From: an uncultured Bacilli bacterium
GTDB taxonomy: Bacteria; Bacillota_I; Bacilli_A; RF39; UBA660
Direction of reading: 5' to 3'
Assembly: GCA_910577075.1 (NCBI GenBank)
Contig: CAJTKV010000060.1
Location: 3,156-8,232, forward strand
DNA: 5,077 nt
The notes under the pieces were generated by a model. That model was not told the origin of the DNA. It made no database searches and saw only the letters and a list, made by a program, of their open reading frames with translations. This document shows, one piece after another, positions 5,061 through 5,077 of this stretch. The translations under genes and the position numbers were made by a program. Positions within the stretch are counted from its first letter, which is position 1; each line of letters begins with the position of its first letter.

Positions 5061-5077
5061 AAAACAATAAATTGTTT

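Larger units (their letters stand above)
1838..5077 (+). mobile_element. Integrative mobilizable element, Tn4451-like layout, right end outside the window
   Basis: The element contains a large serine recombinase followed by a MobV relaxase in one operon, with a candidate oriT downstream. Known Tn4451/Tn4453 elements pair the serine recombinase TnpX with the MobV-type protein TnpZ in the same way. The left boundary is not proven. It is placed in the intergenic stretch upstream of the recombinase, where large serine recombinases usually have their attachment site, but it could lie anywhere between the tRNA terminator (about 1535) and 1900, and the small ORF may belong to the element. No repeat pair marking both ends is visible, so the right end is probably past 5077. 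No antibiotic resistance, toxin or conjugation genes are seen, so it would need a helper conjugative system to move. Confidence 0.75.

Noticed and set aside
1823..5077. Short matches between left and right ends (AATTGTTT near 1828 and 5070; TTGTAC at 1892 and 5031) as att direct repeats
   Set aside because: Six to eight bases of AT-rich sequence recur easily by chance and the flanks do not match.
4998..5077. A CRISPR array or tandem repeat in the 3' tail
   Set aside because: The tail holds inverted repeats of different sequence; there is no regularly spaced direct repeat.

Overview
The window comes from an AT-rich, low-GC Gram-positive-type bacterium. The chromosomal markers are scpA-scpB and a CCA-encoding tRNA-Leu, and strong AGGAG-type ribosome binding sites precede the element genes. 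TGA acts as a stop (end of scpA) and TGG encodes Trp, so the standard code applies and a code-4 mycoplasma is unlikely. A Bacilli, Erysipelotrichia or RF39-like lineage fits, but nothing here fixes the genus.

Left part (1 to about 1535) looks like ordinary chromosome. It holds the 3' end of scpA, the whole of scpB four bases later, and a pentapeptide-repeat protein overlapping the end of scpB; these three look like one operon. A tRNA-Leu(CAA) follows with its own extended -10 promoter, then a weak hairpin and a clear Rho-independent terminator.

Right part (about 1540 to 5077) is visibly more AT-rich and looks acquired. It holds a small unrecognised ORF, a 108-base structured intergenic stretch, a large serine recombinase of 612 residues, and a MobV (Pre/Mob) relaxase whose start overlaps the end of the recombinase gene. 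A tail of consecutive inverted repeats follows. Recombinase plus MobV relaxase is the core layout of Tn4451-type integrative mobilizable elements: the recombinase would excise and integrate the element, and the relaxase would nick an origin of transfer so that a co-resident conjugative system can move it. No cargo or self-transfer genes are visible, and the right end of the element lies beyond the window.

The points most worth a second look are non-coding. Downstream of the relaxase gene, on the minus strand, a hairpin followed by GTGTG-TT resembles the pMV158-type MobV oriT, an unusual place for it. Upstream of the recombinase, an 8-bp RNA stem would cover its Shine-Dalgarno sequence, suggesting translational control. 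A perfect 14-bp hairpin straddles the relaxase stop codon. All function calls are from reading motifs by eye; no database search was run.
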